Shown here: piece after piece, positions 1-8,050 of the stretch
How the letters are laid out: the number at the start of each line of letters is the position of its first letter
Numbering within the stretch: the stretch's first letter is position 1
From: Bacteroides sp. CAG:443
GTDB lineage: Bacteria; Bacteroidota; Bacteroidia; Bacteroidales; Bacteroidaceae
Assembly (NCBI GenBank): GCA_000432735.1
Contig: FR887811.1
Location: 24,506-54,073, forward strand
DNA length: 29,568 nucleotides
Direction of reading: 5' to 3'
Position numbers and translations under genes: made by a program
The notes under the pieces: generated by a model
Seen by the model: the letters and a program-made list of their open reading frames with translations, nothing else
What the model was told of the DNA's origin: nothing
Database searches by the model: none

Positions 1-404
1 ATGGCAGGAATGCGTATATACTGCACATCGCACACACCTTTTATGTGATCCAGAGCCCCCAGTTCCTGCAAAAGAGCACAATGCACCGACGAGTAAACCA
101 GTGCACGGGTCAGAGGTACGTGTATCACCGTCCCTTCAGGAAGAGATATTGCACTTGTATCCGCCTTATCGACCAGCAGGTAAGTACGGAGTATCTTCAG
201 TGTATCCCACGGATTCCGCAACGTAACCTTTGTATACCGGTCGTACTTCACAATCTGCAAGTTCTCGGCATAACGCAGCCGAAGCGTATCTCCCTCCTCC
301 TGCAAAAAAGAGGTCTTGCTCTTTCCACTGCACGCGGAAAACAGCAAGACCATAAGTACTATATGGGCAGATAGTATGTATTTCTTCCAAACGTTCTTTG
401 TCAT
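1..404 (-). CDS. BtuF-like cobalamin ABC transporter substrate-binding lipoprotein (5' part, runs off left edge)
   Basis: An open frame runs on the minus strand from an ATG at 404-402 to the window edge without a stop, giving 134 complete codons. The N-terminus MTKNVWKKYI is followed by a hydrophobic stretch and a lipobox FSAC, with the lipidated Cys at residue 25, so a membrane-anchored periplasmic lipoprotein is expected. The mature part reads like the first lobe of Bacteroidales periplasmic-binding proteins for B12 or iron complexes (for example TVIHVPLTRALVYSSVHCAL and LQELGALDHIKGV). The call to cobalamin rather than heme or siderophore comes mainly from the cobalamin riboswitch in its leader. 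Permease (BtuC) and ATPase (BtuD) genes would be expected further left, outside the window. The fold is fairly sure and the substrate is inferred from the riboswitch. Confidence 0.75.
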   Translation of the reverse strand, partial: MTKNVWKKYILSAHIVLMVLLFSACSGKSKTSFLQEEGDTLRLRYAENLQIVKYDRYTKVTLRNPWDTLKILRTYLLVDKADTSAISLPEGTVIHVPLTRALVYSSVHCALLQELGALDHIKGVCDVQYIRIPA

Positions 405-519
405 AACAATAACTAAATTCAATTTAACAAAATACGACAGGGGCGGAAAAAACTCCCGCATTTCCCTACCTGAAATATGATTTTCTCAATCAGTTTACAT
501 TCTTATAACCTTTTCCTCG

Positions 520-737
520 AAGGCATAAGCGCGATATCGTTTTGCAGGTCTTCTGACTTACTCCAGCTTGTTATGCCTTCCCGCCTTTCCTGTGACATTC
601 AGGAAACGGCAGTGGCTCGAAGTGGTAAACAAGCCTCCTCAAGGAGCTTACAGCAGCGGGACTGTCCGGGACTTTCACCCGATTCCCTTTTCATCCGCAG
701 CTTCGCACTACCAATCGGGAAGCCTGACGGAACAAAA
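520..737 (-). ncRNA. Cobalamin (AdoCbl-type) riboswitch
   Basis: Read on the minus strand, this leader carries the hallmarks of the B12 riboswitch in order: GGGAATCGGGTGAAAGTCCC, then GACAGTCCCGCTGCTGTAA, then the GCCACTG segment (complement of 610-616), and the B12-box-like AGTCAGAAGACCTGC (complement of 543-557). A 9-bp helix can form between AAGGCATAA (complement of 571-579) and TTATGCCTT (complement of 520-528), enclosing the B12 box. It lies between a promoter at 744-751 and the BtuF-like start at 404, leaving an mRNA leader of about 330 nt. No U-tract terminator is seen between the aptamer and the start, so control at translation initiation seems more likely than attenuation. That mechanism is an inference. 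Confidence 0.95.
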
Positions 738-743
738 CTGTGA

Positions 744-751
744 CAAATATA
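744..751 (-). promoter_or_regulatory. Promoter -7 box of the riboswitch/BtuF transcript
   Basis: TATATTTG on the minus strand matches the Bacteroidetes -7 consensus TAnnTTTG exactly. It would place the transcript start a few bases before the riboswitch. No clear -33 TTTG is seen. Confidence 0.6.
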
Positions 752-806
752 TGCAATAACTTGATACAACACAACAAAACGTGAACTAAAATCCAAATTT
801 ATTTGT

Positions 807-814
807 TTACTTTG
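807..814 (+). promoter_or_regulatory. Possible -7 box for the antiporter gene
   Basis: TTACTTTG matches TAnnTTTG at five of six fixed positions and lies 28 bases before the antiporter ATG. It is divergent to the riboswitch promoter. The assignment is weak. Confidence 0.35.
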
Positions 815-842
815 CACACATTCATTAAAAACATCTATAGGC

Positions 843-2285
843 ATGATTACAGCAGAAAACATTTTACTTGTCGGCTCCGTTTTAATCTTTACGAGTATCC
901 TTATCAGTAAAACCGGCTATCGTTTCGGTATTCCTACCTTGCTCTTATTCCTTCTGGTGGGAATGGCCTTCGGCAGTGACGGATTAGGTATCCAGTTCAA
1001 CAGTGCTTCCGATGCTCAGTTCATCGGTATGATGGCACTCAGCATTATTCTGTTTTCCGGAGGAATGGATACCCGCTATTCTGATATCAAGCCTGTACTG
1101 AAACAAGGTATTCTCCTATCTACCGTAGGAGTACTGGTCACTACTCTGCTGACAGGATTGTTTATTTATTTTCTATCCAATCATACACAAGCCAATATCG
1201 AACTTACATTGCTGGTATCCTTACTGCTTGCCGCTACCATGTCATCTACCGACTCGGCTTCGGTGTTCAGCCTGCTGCGCTCTCAGCGAATGAATCTAAA
1301 GTATAATCTCCGCCCGATGCTGGAATTGGAAAGTGGAAGTAACGACCCCATGGCATATATGCTGACCATCGTACTGATTCAGGTTATCGGAAGCGGAAGT
1401 AATTTTGATATTGTCATTATTCTGAAGGACTTGTTCTTGCAGTTCCTTTTCGGAGGAGTATTGGGATATGCTTTCGGAAAGTTCTCTGTATGGCTTATCA
1501 ACAAGATAGAGCTTTCCAACAGTTCCCTCTACCCGATTTTGCTGCTCAGTATCATCTTTATTACTTTCACACTGACAGACTTAGTGAAAGGAAACGGATA
1601 TCTGGCCGTATACATTGCCGGAATGATTGTGGGGAATGCCCGCCTTGCCTACCGGAAGGAAACGAATACGTTCATGAACGGACTGACGTGGCTGTTCCAG
1701 ATTATCATGTTCCTCACGCTGGGACTCTTGGTTAATCCGCACGAAATGATTGACATCGCAGTAACAGCCTTACTCATTGGTATTTTCATGATCCTGATAG
1801 CACGACCGGTAAGTGTATTTTTATGCCTGCTTCCCTTCAAAGGAATCAGCAACAAAGCACGTATCTTTATTTCGTGGGTAGGATTAAGAGGAGCCGTTCC
1901 CATCATTTTTGCAACGTATCCTGTCATTGCTCAGATACCCGGTTCCAACCAGTTGTTCAACACTGTGTTCTTCATCACTCTGCTGTCACTCATCATACAA
2001 GGTATGACAATCTCGAAAATGGCACGCTGGCTCAAGCTGGACTTGCCAGAAGAAAAAGAAGGAAATGAATTTGGTGTAGAACTCCCAGAAGAGATCGATA
2101 CACACCTGAACGACATCACACTGACGGAAGATATGCTGACTGTCGGAAACCGACTGGCAGATATGAACATTCCCAAAGGAACATTGGTCATGCTCATCAA
2201 GCGCGGGAACGAGTTTATTATTCCGAACGGACAGATTGAACTGCACGCCGGCGACAAACTGCTGGTTATGTCAGAGAAGAAATAA
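843..2285 (+). CDS. Potassium/proton antiporter, CPA family with C-terminal RCK_C domain (NhaP2/CvrA-like)
   Basis: This 480-residue inner-membrane protein has about 12 hydrophobic segments over residues 5-395, followed by a soluble tail. The membrane part has the CPA exchanger signatures SSTDSASVF (about 135-142) and GSNDPMAYML (about 165-174); the Asn-Asp pair at 167-168 is the expected ion/proton site. The tail (about 410-480, with GNRLADMNIPKGTLVMLIKR and GDKLLVMSEKK) matches a TrkA-C/RCK_C domain, which in this family senses nucleotide or other ligands. NhaP2 relatives export K+ (or Na+) in exchange for H+. The likely role is cation and pH homeostasis. It is followed after 71 bp by the membrane pyrophosphatase, which has its own promoter-like box. 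K+ versus Na+ preference cannot be read from the sequence. Confidence 0.88.
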   Translation: MITAENILLVGSVLIFTSILISKTGYRFGIPTLLLFLLVGMAFGSDGLGIQFNSASDAQFIGMMALSIILFSGGMDTRYSDIKPVLKQGILLSTVGVLVTTLLTGLFIYFLSNHTQANIELTLLVSLLLAATMSSTDSASVFSLLRSQRMNLKYNLRPMLELESGSNDPMAYMLTIVLIQVIGSGSNFDIVIILKDLFLQFLFGGVLGYAFGKFSVWLINKIELSNSSLYPILLLSIIFITFTLTDLVKGNGYLAVYIAGMIVGNARLAYRKETNTFMNGLTWLFQIIMFLTLGLLVNPHEMIDIAVTALLIGIFMILIARPVSVFLCLLPFKGISNKARIFISWVGLRGAVPIIFATYPVIAQIPGSNQLFNTVFFITLLSLIIQGMTISKMARWLKLDLPEEKEGNEFGVELPEEIDTHLNDITLTEDMLTVGNRLADMNIPKGTLVMLIKRGNEFIIPNGQIELHAGDKLLVMSEKK

Positions 2286-2322
2286 AAGTAAGGTTTTCAG
2301 CACTTTGTTTCCATTTATTTAT

Positions 2323-2330
2323 TAAATTTG
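2323..2330 (+). promoter_or_regulatory. Promoter -7 box for the membrane pyrophosphatase
   Basis: TAAATTTG matches TAnnTTTG and lies 26 bases before the hppA ATG. A TTTG at 2304-2307 is a possible -33 element, although the 15-nt spacing is short. Confidence 0.5.
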
Positions 2331-2356
2331 GGATACAACTTTTAATCTCAAACTTT

Positions 2357-4561
2357 ATGGAAACATATCTTTTCTGGTTAATCCCCATCGCATCTGTCGT
2401 GGCACTCATTTTCGCCGGTCTTTTTTACAGACAGATGATGCGGGAAAGCGAAGGAACCCCTGAAATGCAAAAAATAGCAGCACATGTACGCAGGGGTGCC
2501 ATGTCGTATTTAAAACAGCAATACAAAATTGTCACATTAGTATTTATCGGGCTCGTTATTCTGTTTGCCATCATGGCATACGGATTCAACTTGCAAAACC
2601 ATTGGGTTCCGGTTGCTTTCCTTACAGGAGGTTTCTTTTCCGGATTATCCGGCTACCTGGGAATGAAAACTGCCACCTATGCTTCTGCACGAACGGCCAA
2701 CGCAGCCCGCCATTCACTGAACGGTGGATTACGGATTGCTTTCCGAAGCGGTGCTGTCATGGGACTGGTCGTTGTGGGCTTGGGGCTGTTCGATATTTCT
2801 TTCTGGTACCTGCTGCTGGAACATTTTATTCCTGCCGATGCCATGAACCCTACAGCCAAACTATGCATTATTACAACCACCATGCTGACCTTTGGTATGG
2901 GAGCATCGACACAAGCTCTGTTTGCCCGCGTAGGAGGAGGTATCTATACGAAAGCTGCGGATGTAGGAGCTGATCTGGTGGGAAAGGTAGAAGCCGGTAT
3001 TCCTGAAGACGATCCTCGCAATCCGGCAACAATAGCCGACAATGTCGGCGATAACGTGGGTGATGTCGCAGGAATGGGAGCCGACTTATACGAGTCATAT
3101 TGTGGTTCCATTCTGGCCACGGCCGCATTGGGAGCGGCTGCCTTTATCGGAACCGGCGATACCGTCATGCAGTTCAAGGCTGTCATTGCACCGATGCTGA
3201 TTGCAGCCATAGGAATCATTCTCTCCATTATCGGCATATTTGCCGTCCGTACCAAAGAGAATGCAAGTATGAAAGATTTGCTCAAGGCCCTCTCCACCGG
3301 TACGACATTGAGTTCTGTCCTCATCATAGCAGGCACCTTCTTGATATTATGGGTACTCAATATTACCAACTGGGTCAATATTGCTTTTTCTGTGGTAGTA
3401 GGACTTGTTGTTGGAATCATCATCGGACAATCTACCGAATATTATACCTCTCAATCGTACAAGCCGACTCAGAAACTTTCGGAAAGTGGCAAAACCGGTC
3501 CGGCAACCGTCATCATATCGGGAATAGGCTTAGGCATGATTTCTACCACCATTCCCGTCATTGCTGTTGTAGCCGGTATCATCCTCTCCTACTGGCTGGC
3601 CTCAGGATTCGATTTTAGCAATATCAGCATGGGATTGTACGGTATCGGTATTGCTGCCGTCGGAATGCTTTCCACCTTAGGTATTACGCTGGCAACCGAC
3701 GCTTACGGCCCGATAGCCGACAACGCTGGAGGAAATGCCGAGATGAGTGGTCTGGGAAAGGACGTACGCCATCGCACCGATGCACTCGATTCATTAGGAA
3801 ATACTACAGCCGCAACAGGAAAAGGATTTGCCATCGGCTCGGCTGCTCTAACGGGACTTGCCTTATTGGCCTCATACATTGAAGAAATTCGTATTGGACT
3901 GGAACGTATTGGCACAACTACCCTCGAACTACCGGGTGGAAACTCTACAACCATCGGCAGTGCAAGTTTCACCGACTTTATGATGTATTACGATGTAACC
4001 TTGATGAACCCCAAAGTTCTCTCGGGAATGTTCATAGGCAGCATGATGGCTTTCCTGTTTTGTGGTCTGACCATGAATGCAGTAGGACGTGCCGCTGCCA
4101 GCATGGTAGAAGAAGTCCGTCGTCAGTTCCGTGAGATAAAAGGTATACTGGAAGGAAAAGCTGAACCCGACTACGCCCGTTGTGTACAGATTTCCACCCG
4201 AGGGGCACAACGTGAAATGGTATTCCCCTCCTTACTTGCCATCATCGCTCCCGTCGTAACAGGATTGCTTTTCGGTGTTCCGGGGGTGATAGGTCTGCTG
4301 GTAGGCGGACTGGCATCCGGTTTCGTACTTGCTATTTTCATGGCAAATGCAGGAGGAGCATGGGATAATGCAAAGAAATATGTAGAAGAAGGAAACTTCG
4401 GCGGTAAGGGAAGTGAAGTACACCATGCCACGGTAGTAGGTGATACCGTAGGCGATCCGTTTAAAGATACCTCCGGTCCTAGCCTGAATATCCTCATCAA
4501 ACTCATGAGCATGGTTTCTATTGTCATGGCAGGTCTGACCGTCTCGTGGAGTCTTTTCTGA
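2357..4561 (+). CDS. hppA: K+-dependent ion-pumping membrane pyrophosphatase (Na+ or Na+/H+ type)
   Basis: This 734-residue polytopic protein hydrolyses cytoplasmic pyrophosphate and uses the energy to pump Na+ and/or H+ across the inner membrane. The substrate-binding motifs are intact: DVGADLVGKVEAG (residues 202-214), DNVGDNVGDVAGMGADL (228-244) and DNAGGNAEMS (455-464), plus a third acidic cluster near the C-terminus (VVGDTVGDPFKDTSGPS). In GNTTAATGKG (481-490) the position that separates the subclasses is Ala (485), not Lys, so the enzyme should need K+. Membrane pyrophosphatases from Bacteroides vulgatus have been described as pumping both Na+ and H+, so a dual pump is plausible here, but ion choice needs assay. 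It acts downstream of biosynthetic reactions that release pyrophosphate. Confidence 0.96.
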   Translation: METYLFWLIPIASVVALIFAGLFYRQMMRESEGTPEMQKIAAHVRRGAMSYLKQQYKIVTLVFIGLVILFAIMAYGFNLQNHWVPVAFLTGGFFSGLSGYLGMKTATYASARTANAARHSLNGGLRIAFRSGAVMGLVVVGLGLFDISFWYLLLEHFIPADAMNPTAKLCIITTTMLTFGMGASTQALFARVGGGIYTKAADVGADLVGKVEAGIPEDDPRNPATIADNVGDNVGDVAGMGADLYESYCGSILATAALGAAAFIGTGDTVMQFKAVIAPMLIAAIGIILSIIGIFAVRTKENASMKDLLKALSTGTTLSSVLIIAGTFLILWVLNITNWVNIAFSVVVGLVVGIIIGQSTEYYTSQSYKPTQKLSESGKTGPATVIISGIGLGMISTTIPVIAVVAGIILSYWLASGFDFSNISMGLYGIGIAAVGMLSTLGITLATDAYGPIADNAGGNAEMSGLGKDVRHRTDALDSLGNTTAATGKGFAIGSAALTGLALLASYIEEIRIGLERIGTTTLELPGGNSTTIGSASFTDFMMYYDVTLMNPKVLSGMFIGSMMAFLFCGLTMNAVGRAAASMVEEVRRQFREIKGILEGKAEPDYARCVQISTRGAQREMVFPSLLAIIAPVVTGLLFGVPGVIGLLVGGLASGFVLAIFMANAGGAWDNAKKYVEEGNFGGKGSEVHHATVVGDTVGDPFKDTSGPSLNILIKLMSMVSIVMAGLTVSWSLF

Positions 4562-4595
4562 CAAAAGTTGCCTGATAAAGAAATTTTATACCCTG

Positions 4596-4670
4596 AATAG
4601 CCCTTCACGCCCTTCACATTCTTTATAGAATAAAGATGGATAAGGCATGAAGGGTTATTATTAGTTTCTT
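4596..4670 (+). terminator. Probable terminator hairpin after hppA
   Basis: AATAGCCCTTCA (4596-4607) can pair with TGAAGGGTTATT (4648-4659), with one G-U pair. A smaller inner hairpin, CTTTAT/ATAAAG, sits at 4621-4635. A loose T-rich stretch follows (TTAGTTTCTTTT). The T tract is weak, so efficiency is uncertain. Confidence 0.5.
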
Positions 4671-4708
4671 TTAAAACTGTTTCTTTTGCAAATAAAAAAG
4701 TCAAATGC

Positions 4709-4739
4709 TTTGGATGCAAATAAAATTAAACTACCTTTG
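4709..4739 (+). promoter_or_regulatory. Promoter of the FadL-family gene
   Basis: TTTG (4709-4712), a 19-nt spacer and TACCTTTG (4732-4739) match the Bacteroidetes -33/-7 promoter consensus very well. The start codon follows 29 bases later. Confidence 0.75.
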
Positions 4740-4768
4740 CGGCTTCAAATCACTAAAAATTATTTTTA

Positions 4769-6094
4769 ATGAAGAAGCTTTTATTAATTGGCGCAGCGAC
4801 GCTAATCGTTTCAACTTCAACTTTTGCAGGAGATTATTTAACGAATACCAATCAGCATGCTGCTTTCTTACGCATGGCAGCGCGAGGTGCTTCGATTGAC
4901 GTAGACGGAGTATATAGCAATCCGGCCGGACTGGCTTTCTTACCTAAGAACGGATTTCATTTATCACTTACCGGACAAAGTGCCTATCAGACACGTGAGA
5001 TAGCTGCTACCTCCGGACTGTGGACATTAGACGGACAGGAAACAACGCAGAACTATAAGGGAACAGCCTCGGCACCTTTTATTCCTTCTTTCCATGGTGT
5101 GTACAAAGAGGACAAATGGGCTATTTCGGCCAGCTTTGCCGTAACGGGTGGCGGAGGAAAAGCCTCTTTCGACAATGGACTGCCTATGTTCAATGCGCTG
5201 GCTATCGGCATGCTGTACCAACAGCAAATCACACCGGACAAATATACAATTAATACGGCTATGGATGGCAAACAATACATCTACGGTGTACAGTTAGGCT
5301 TGAGTTACCGAATCAATGACTGGCTCGGTGTTTTTGCAGGGGGGCGTATGAACTATGTAAAAAGCGGATACGAAGGTTACCTGACCGCAACCTTTAAAAA
5401 GGACATTCCTCAAATGGGAGGTATGGATATTGCCAATCTGGCCTTAGACTGCGACCAGAGCGGATGGGGTATTACACCTATTATCGGTATAGATGCCAAA
5501 CTCGGAAAGTGGAATTTCGGAGCTAAATATGAATTTATCACAAACTTAAACATTGAAAACCAGACTCATAAGCTGGAAGCGCCCGAAGCTGTTCCGGCTG
5601 AGGTATTAAAGCCCTATGCCAACGGAGAGCAAACTCCCAGCGACATACCTGCCATGTTGAGCGTAGCGGCCGGATATGAAATACTACCGAACTTGCGTGC
5701 TTCTGTAGAATATCACTTCTTCGATGACAAACATGCCGGTATGCTGAACGACCGCCAGAAAACACTGACACATGGAACACATGAATACCTGGCTGGTCTG
5801 GAATGGGATATCATCAAGGAACTAACCATAAGTGGAGGTTTCCAGAAGACAAGCTACGGACTTAGCGATGATTTTCAGACAGACACCAGCTTTTACTGTA
5901 GTTCCTACTCGTTGGGATTTGGTGCACGTATCAATTTCAATGCGGCATGGAGCATCGATGTTGCGTACTTCTGGACCAATTACGACGACTATACCAAGAC
6001 GCTGGCAAGCTATAACAGTACCGGCATGAAAGGAACAGACGTATACAGCCGTACCAACAAAGTATTCGGATTGAGTCTGAACTATAATTTCTAA
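4769..6094 (+). CDS. Outer-membrane transport protein, OmpP1/FadL/TodX family
   Basis: The 441-residue product begins with a classical signal peptide (MKKLLLIGAATLIVSTSTFA, cleavage expected after residue 20). The mature N-terminus has the family pattern of an N-terminal hatch followed by the Asn-Pro-Ala motif: MAARGASIDVDGVYSNPAGL. The rest alternates short amphipathic strands and Gly/Asn turns and ends in aromatic residues (VFGLSLNYNF), as expected for a beta-barrel with a C-terminal Phe assembly signal. FadL relatives let hydrophobic compounds such as long-chain fatty acids or aromatics cross the outer membrane; the substrate here is unknown. The gene is monocistronic by appearance, with its own promoter, and is followed by the separately promoted pgk. 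Confidence 0.88.
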   Translation: MKKLLLIGAATLIVSTSTFAGDYLTNTNQHAAFLRMAARGASIDVDGVYSNPAGLAFLPKNGFHLSLTGQSAYQTREIAATSGLWTLDGQETTQNYKGTASAPFIPSFHGVYKEDKWAISASFAVTGGGGKASFDNGLPMFNALAIGMLYQQQITPDKYTINTAMDGKQYIYGVQLGLSYRINDWLGVFAGGRMNYVKSGYEGYLTATFKKDIPQMGGMDIANLALDCDQSGWGITPIIGIDAKLGKWNFGAKYEFITNLNIENQTHKLEAPEAVPAEVLKPYANGEQTPSDIPAMLSVAAGYEILPNLRASVEYHFFDDKHAGMLNDRQKTLTHGTHEYLAGLEWDIIKELTISGGFQKTSYGLSDDFQTDTSFYCSSYSLGFGARINFNAAWSIDVAYFWTNYDDYTKTLASYNSTGMKGTDVYSRTNKVFGLSLNYNF

Positions 6095-6142
6095 TGCGAT
6101 AGCTAGGATATATCATTTTGTACATAAATCTGTAGCTGCATT
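6093..6142 (+). terminator. Weak hairpin after the FadL-family gene
   Basis: AATGC and AGCTA (6093-6097 and 6101-6105) can pair with TAGCT and GCATT (6133-6142), with a 3-nt bulge. There is no T-run after it, so termination is doubtful. Confidence 0.3.
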
Positions 6143-6227
6143 AAATATTCCATTTGGATATTTTATATAAAATAACATATACAGACAAAATAATCTCCAC
6201 ATTTTTACAGCAGTCACATTTTTTTCT

Positions 6228-6235
6228 TAACTTTG
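6228..6235 (+). promoter_or_regulatory. Promoter -7 box of pgk
   Basis: TAACTTTG matches TAnnTTTG exactly and lies 53 bases before the chosen pgk start. It also shows that the in-frame upstream ATG near 6154 cannot be the normal start. Confidence 0.65.
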
Positions 6236-6288
6236 CGCTGCAACTCAAAGCAAGATTACAAACAACTTTAAACAAAAATATTGAGATT

Positions 6289-7545
6289 ATGATGACTATT
6301 GACAAATTCAACTTTGCCGGAAAGAAGGCAATCGTTCGCGTTGACTTCAACGTACCTTTGAACGAAGAAGGTAAAATTACTGACGATACTCGTATCCGTG
6401 GTGCTCTGCCTACTCTGAAGAAAATCTTGGCAGACGGTGGTGCTTTGATTATCATGTCACACATGGGTAAGCCAAAAGGTAAAGTAAACGCTAAATATTC
6501 TTTGAGCCAGATTGTAGACGCTGTTGCTGCTGCTCTGGGTACTCCTGTTAAATTCGCTCCAGACTGTGCAAAAGCTCAGGACGCTGCTGCTGCATTGAAA
6601 CCGGGTGAAGTATTGTTGCTCGAAAACCTTCGTTTCTATCCTGAAGAAGAAGGCAAACCTGTAGGTATCGAAAAAGAAGATCCTGCATACGAAGATGCTA
6701 AGAAAGAAATGAAAGCTCGTCAGAAAGAATTTGCTAAGACTTTGGCTTCTTACGCTGACTGCTATGTAATGGATGCTTTCGGTACTGCTCACCGTAAACA
6801 TGCTTCTACAGCTGTTATCGCTGATTACTTCGATGCAGACCACAAGATGTTGGGTTACCTGATGGAAAAAGAAGTAAAAGCTGTAGACAACGTTTTGAAA
6901 GATATCAAACGTCCGTTCACTGCTATCATGGGTGGTTCTAAAGTTTCTACTAAGATCGGTATCATCGAAAACTTGATGGACAAAGTAGACAACCTGATTC
7001 TTTGTGGTGGTATGGCATTTACATTCGCTAAAGCTCAGGGTGGTCACATCGGTAACTCATTGGTAGAAGATGACAAACTGGATCTGGCTCTGGATATCAT
7101 CGCTAAAGCTAAAGCTAAAGGTGTTAACTTGGTTTTGGGTTGCGACTGTATCGCTGCTGATAAATTTGCAAACGATGCCAATACTCAGGTTTGCGACGAC
7201 AAGAACATTCCTGACGGATGGATGGGATTGGATGCAGGTCCTAAGACTCGCGAAGAATTCAAAGAAGCAATCAAGGGTGCTAAGACTATCCTGTGGAACG
7301 GTCCTGCCGGTGTATTCGAATTCGACAACTTCGCTGGTGGTTCTAAGGCAATCGCTGAAGCTATCGCAGAAGCAACTAAAGAAGGTGCCTTCTCACTGAT
7401 TGGTGGTGGTGACTCTGTAGCTTGTATCAACAAGTTCGGTATGGCTGATCAGGTTTCTTACATCTCTACAGGTGGTGGTGCTTTGCTGGAAGCTATCGAA
7501 GGTAAAGTTCTTCCGGGTATTGCTGCTATCCGTGGCGACAAATAA
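6289..7545 (+). CDS. pgk: Phosphoglycerate kinase
   Basis: Cytoplasmic glycolytic enzyme that moves a phosphate from 1,3-bisphosphoglycerate to ADP. The chosen start (tandem ATG ATG, MMTIDKFNFAGKKAIVRVDF) gives 418 residues, a normal length. The frame stays open further upstream, but a promoter box at 6228-6235 excludes that part. Family motifs are clear: RVDFNVPL (17-24), SHMGKPKG, LENLRFYPEEE, DAFGTAHRKHAS, MGGSKVSTKIG, NGPAGVFE, and the C-terminal nucleotide-site run SLIGGGDSVA with STGGGALLEAIEG. Codon choice is much more uniform than in neighbouring genes (mainly GCT, GGT, GTA, AAA), which points to very high expression. It sits between a dedicated promoter and a strong terminator, so it is probably transcribed alone. 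Confidence 0.98.
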   Translation: MMTIDKFNFAGKKAIVRVDFNVPLNEEGKITDDTRIRGALPTLKKILADGGALIIMSHMGKPKGKVNAKYSLSQIVDAVAAALGTPVKFAPDCAKAQDAAAALKPGEVLLLENLRFYPEEEGKPVGIEKEDPAYEDAKKEMKARQKEFAKTLASYADCYVMDAFGTAHRKHASTAVIADYFDADHKMLGYLMEKEVKAVDNVLKDIKRPFTAIMGGSKVSTKIGIIENLMDKVDNLILCGGMAFTFAKAQGGHIGNSLVEDDKLDLALDIIAKAKAKGVNLVLGCDCIAADKFANDANTQVCDDKNIPDGWMGLDAGPKTREEFKEAIKGAKTILWNGPAGVFEFDNFAGGSKAIAEAIAEATKEGAFSLIGGGDSVACINKFGMADQVSYISTGGGALLEAIEGKVLPGIAAIRGDK

Positions 7546-7581
7546 TCTAGGCTAAAATTCCTACATTATAAGAGTTTATAC

Positions 7582-7626
7582 AAGGCTGTTTCAAAGACAA
7601 AAAATTTGAAACAGCCTTTTTTATTT
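7582..7626 (+). terminator. Rho-independent terminator of pgk
   Basis: A perfect 14-bp stem (7582-7595 with 7605-7618) has a 9-nt A-rich loop and is followed by a T-rich tract. It lies about 40 bases after the pgk stop. This is a strong intrinsic terminator on the plus strand. Confidence 0.92.
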
Positions 7627-7966
7627 CTCAGACACTGTTTTATCCTGCTTCATTCCCCCTAGTCTTACGGTAAGCCAAGGTATTCCTCCTGTAACTTTCT
7701 ACTCCGGTACATACAAGAACACCGCTATTTTCCAAAGTAGAAGTCACTCCTTCACGTGCATTCTAAAGAGCTTTTTAGGCTTTCTCTTGAATTCATTTCA
7801 TGGATAACAGTCCTCCTTACCATGTATATTCTAAAAGGATTATCCATCTAAATTGCGGCTATCTGTGCAACATGAACCTATCTCCTCTTAAAGGTAAACG
7901 TATAAAATAAATGCAGCTATTAAACCATATCTCCCTAATAAGACAAATTAGCGCTGCATGAGGCAG
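7627..7966. other. Gene-free intergenic region with one unassigned hairpin
   Basis: No convincing ORF, tRNA or promoter is seen in this stretch between the pgk terminator and the decarboxylase terminator. It holds an imperfect inverted repeat: ATGGATAA plus TCCT (7800-7814) against AGGATTATCCAT (7836-7847), with a 3-nt bulge and a loop of about 21 nt. It could be gene remnants or an unannotated small RNA. Confidence 0.5.
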
Positions 7967-8025
7967 AGGAAAAAACAAGAACTCCTTCTATACCTGCCCT
8001 CACGCAGCATATAAAAGGAGTTCTT
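7967..8025 (-). terminator. Terminator of the oadGAB operon
   Basis: On the minus strand an 11-bp stem (AAGAACTCCTT at 8025-8015 with AAGGAGTTCTT at 7987-7977) closes a loop that can itself fold through CTGC/GCAG. GTTTTTTCC follows. It lies 26 bases after the oadB stop. Confidence 0.85.
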
Positions 8026-8050
8026 AAATATTAATAGTAAAAATCAAACC

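Noticed and set aside
166..390. 74-codon minus-strand frame near the left edge
   Set aside because: It is an alternative frame inside the BtuF-like gene, which runs open from 404 to the edge and has a lipoprotein signal.
599..862. 87-codon minus-strand frame across the riboswitch
   Set aside because: The sequence is explained by the conserved cobalamin riboswitch RNA and its promoter, not by protein coding.
4599..4618. CCCTTCAC occurring twice close together, considered as a repeat element
   Set aside because: Only two copies about 10 bp apart; the first one forms part of the hppA terminator-like hairpin, so no separate element is needed.
4171..4719. 182-codon minus-strand frame opposite hppA
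   Set aside because: Antisense shadow of conserved pyrophosphatase coding sequence; no domain recognised.
6154..6288. N-terminal extension of pgk to an upstream ATG
   Set aside because: The extension contains the TAACTTTG promoter box, and the protein from 6289 already has the normal Pgk N-terminus.
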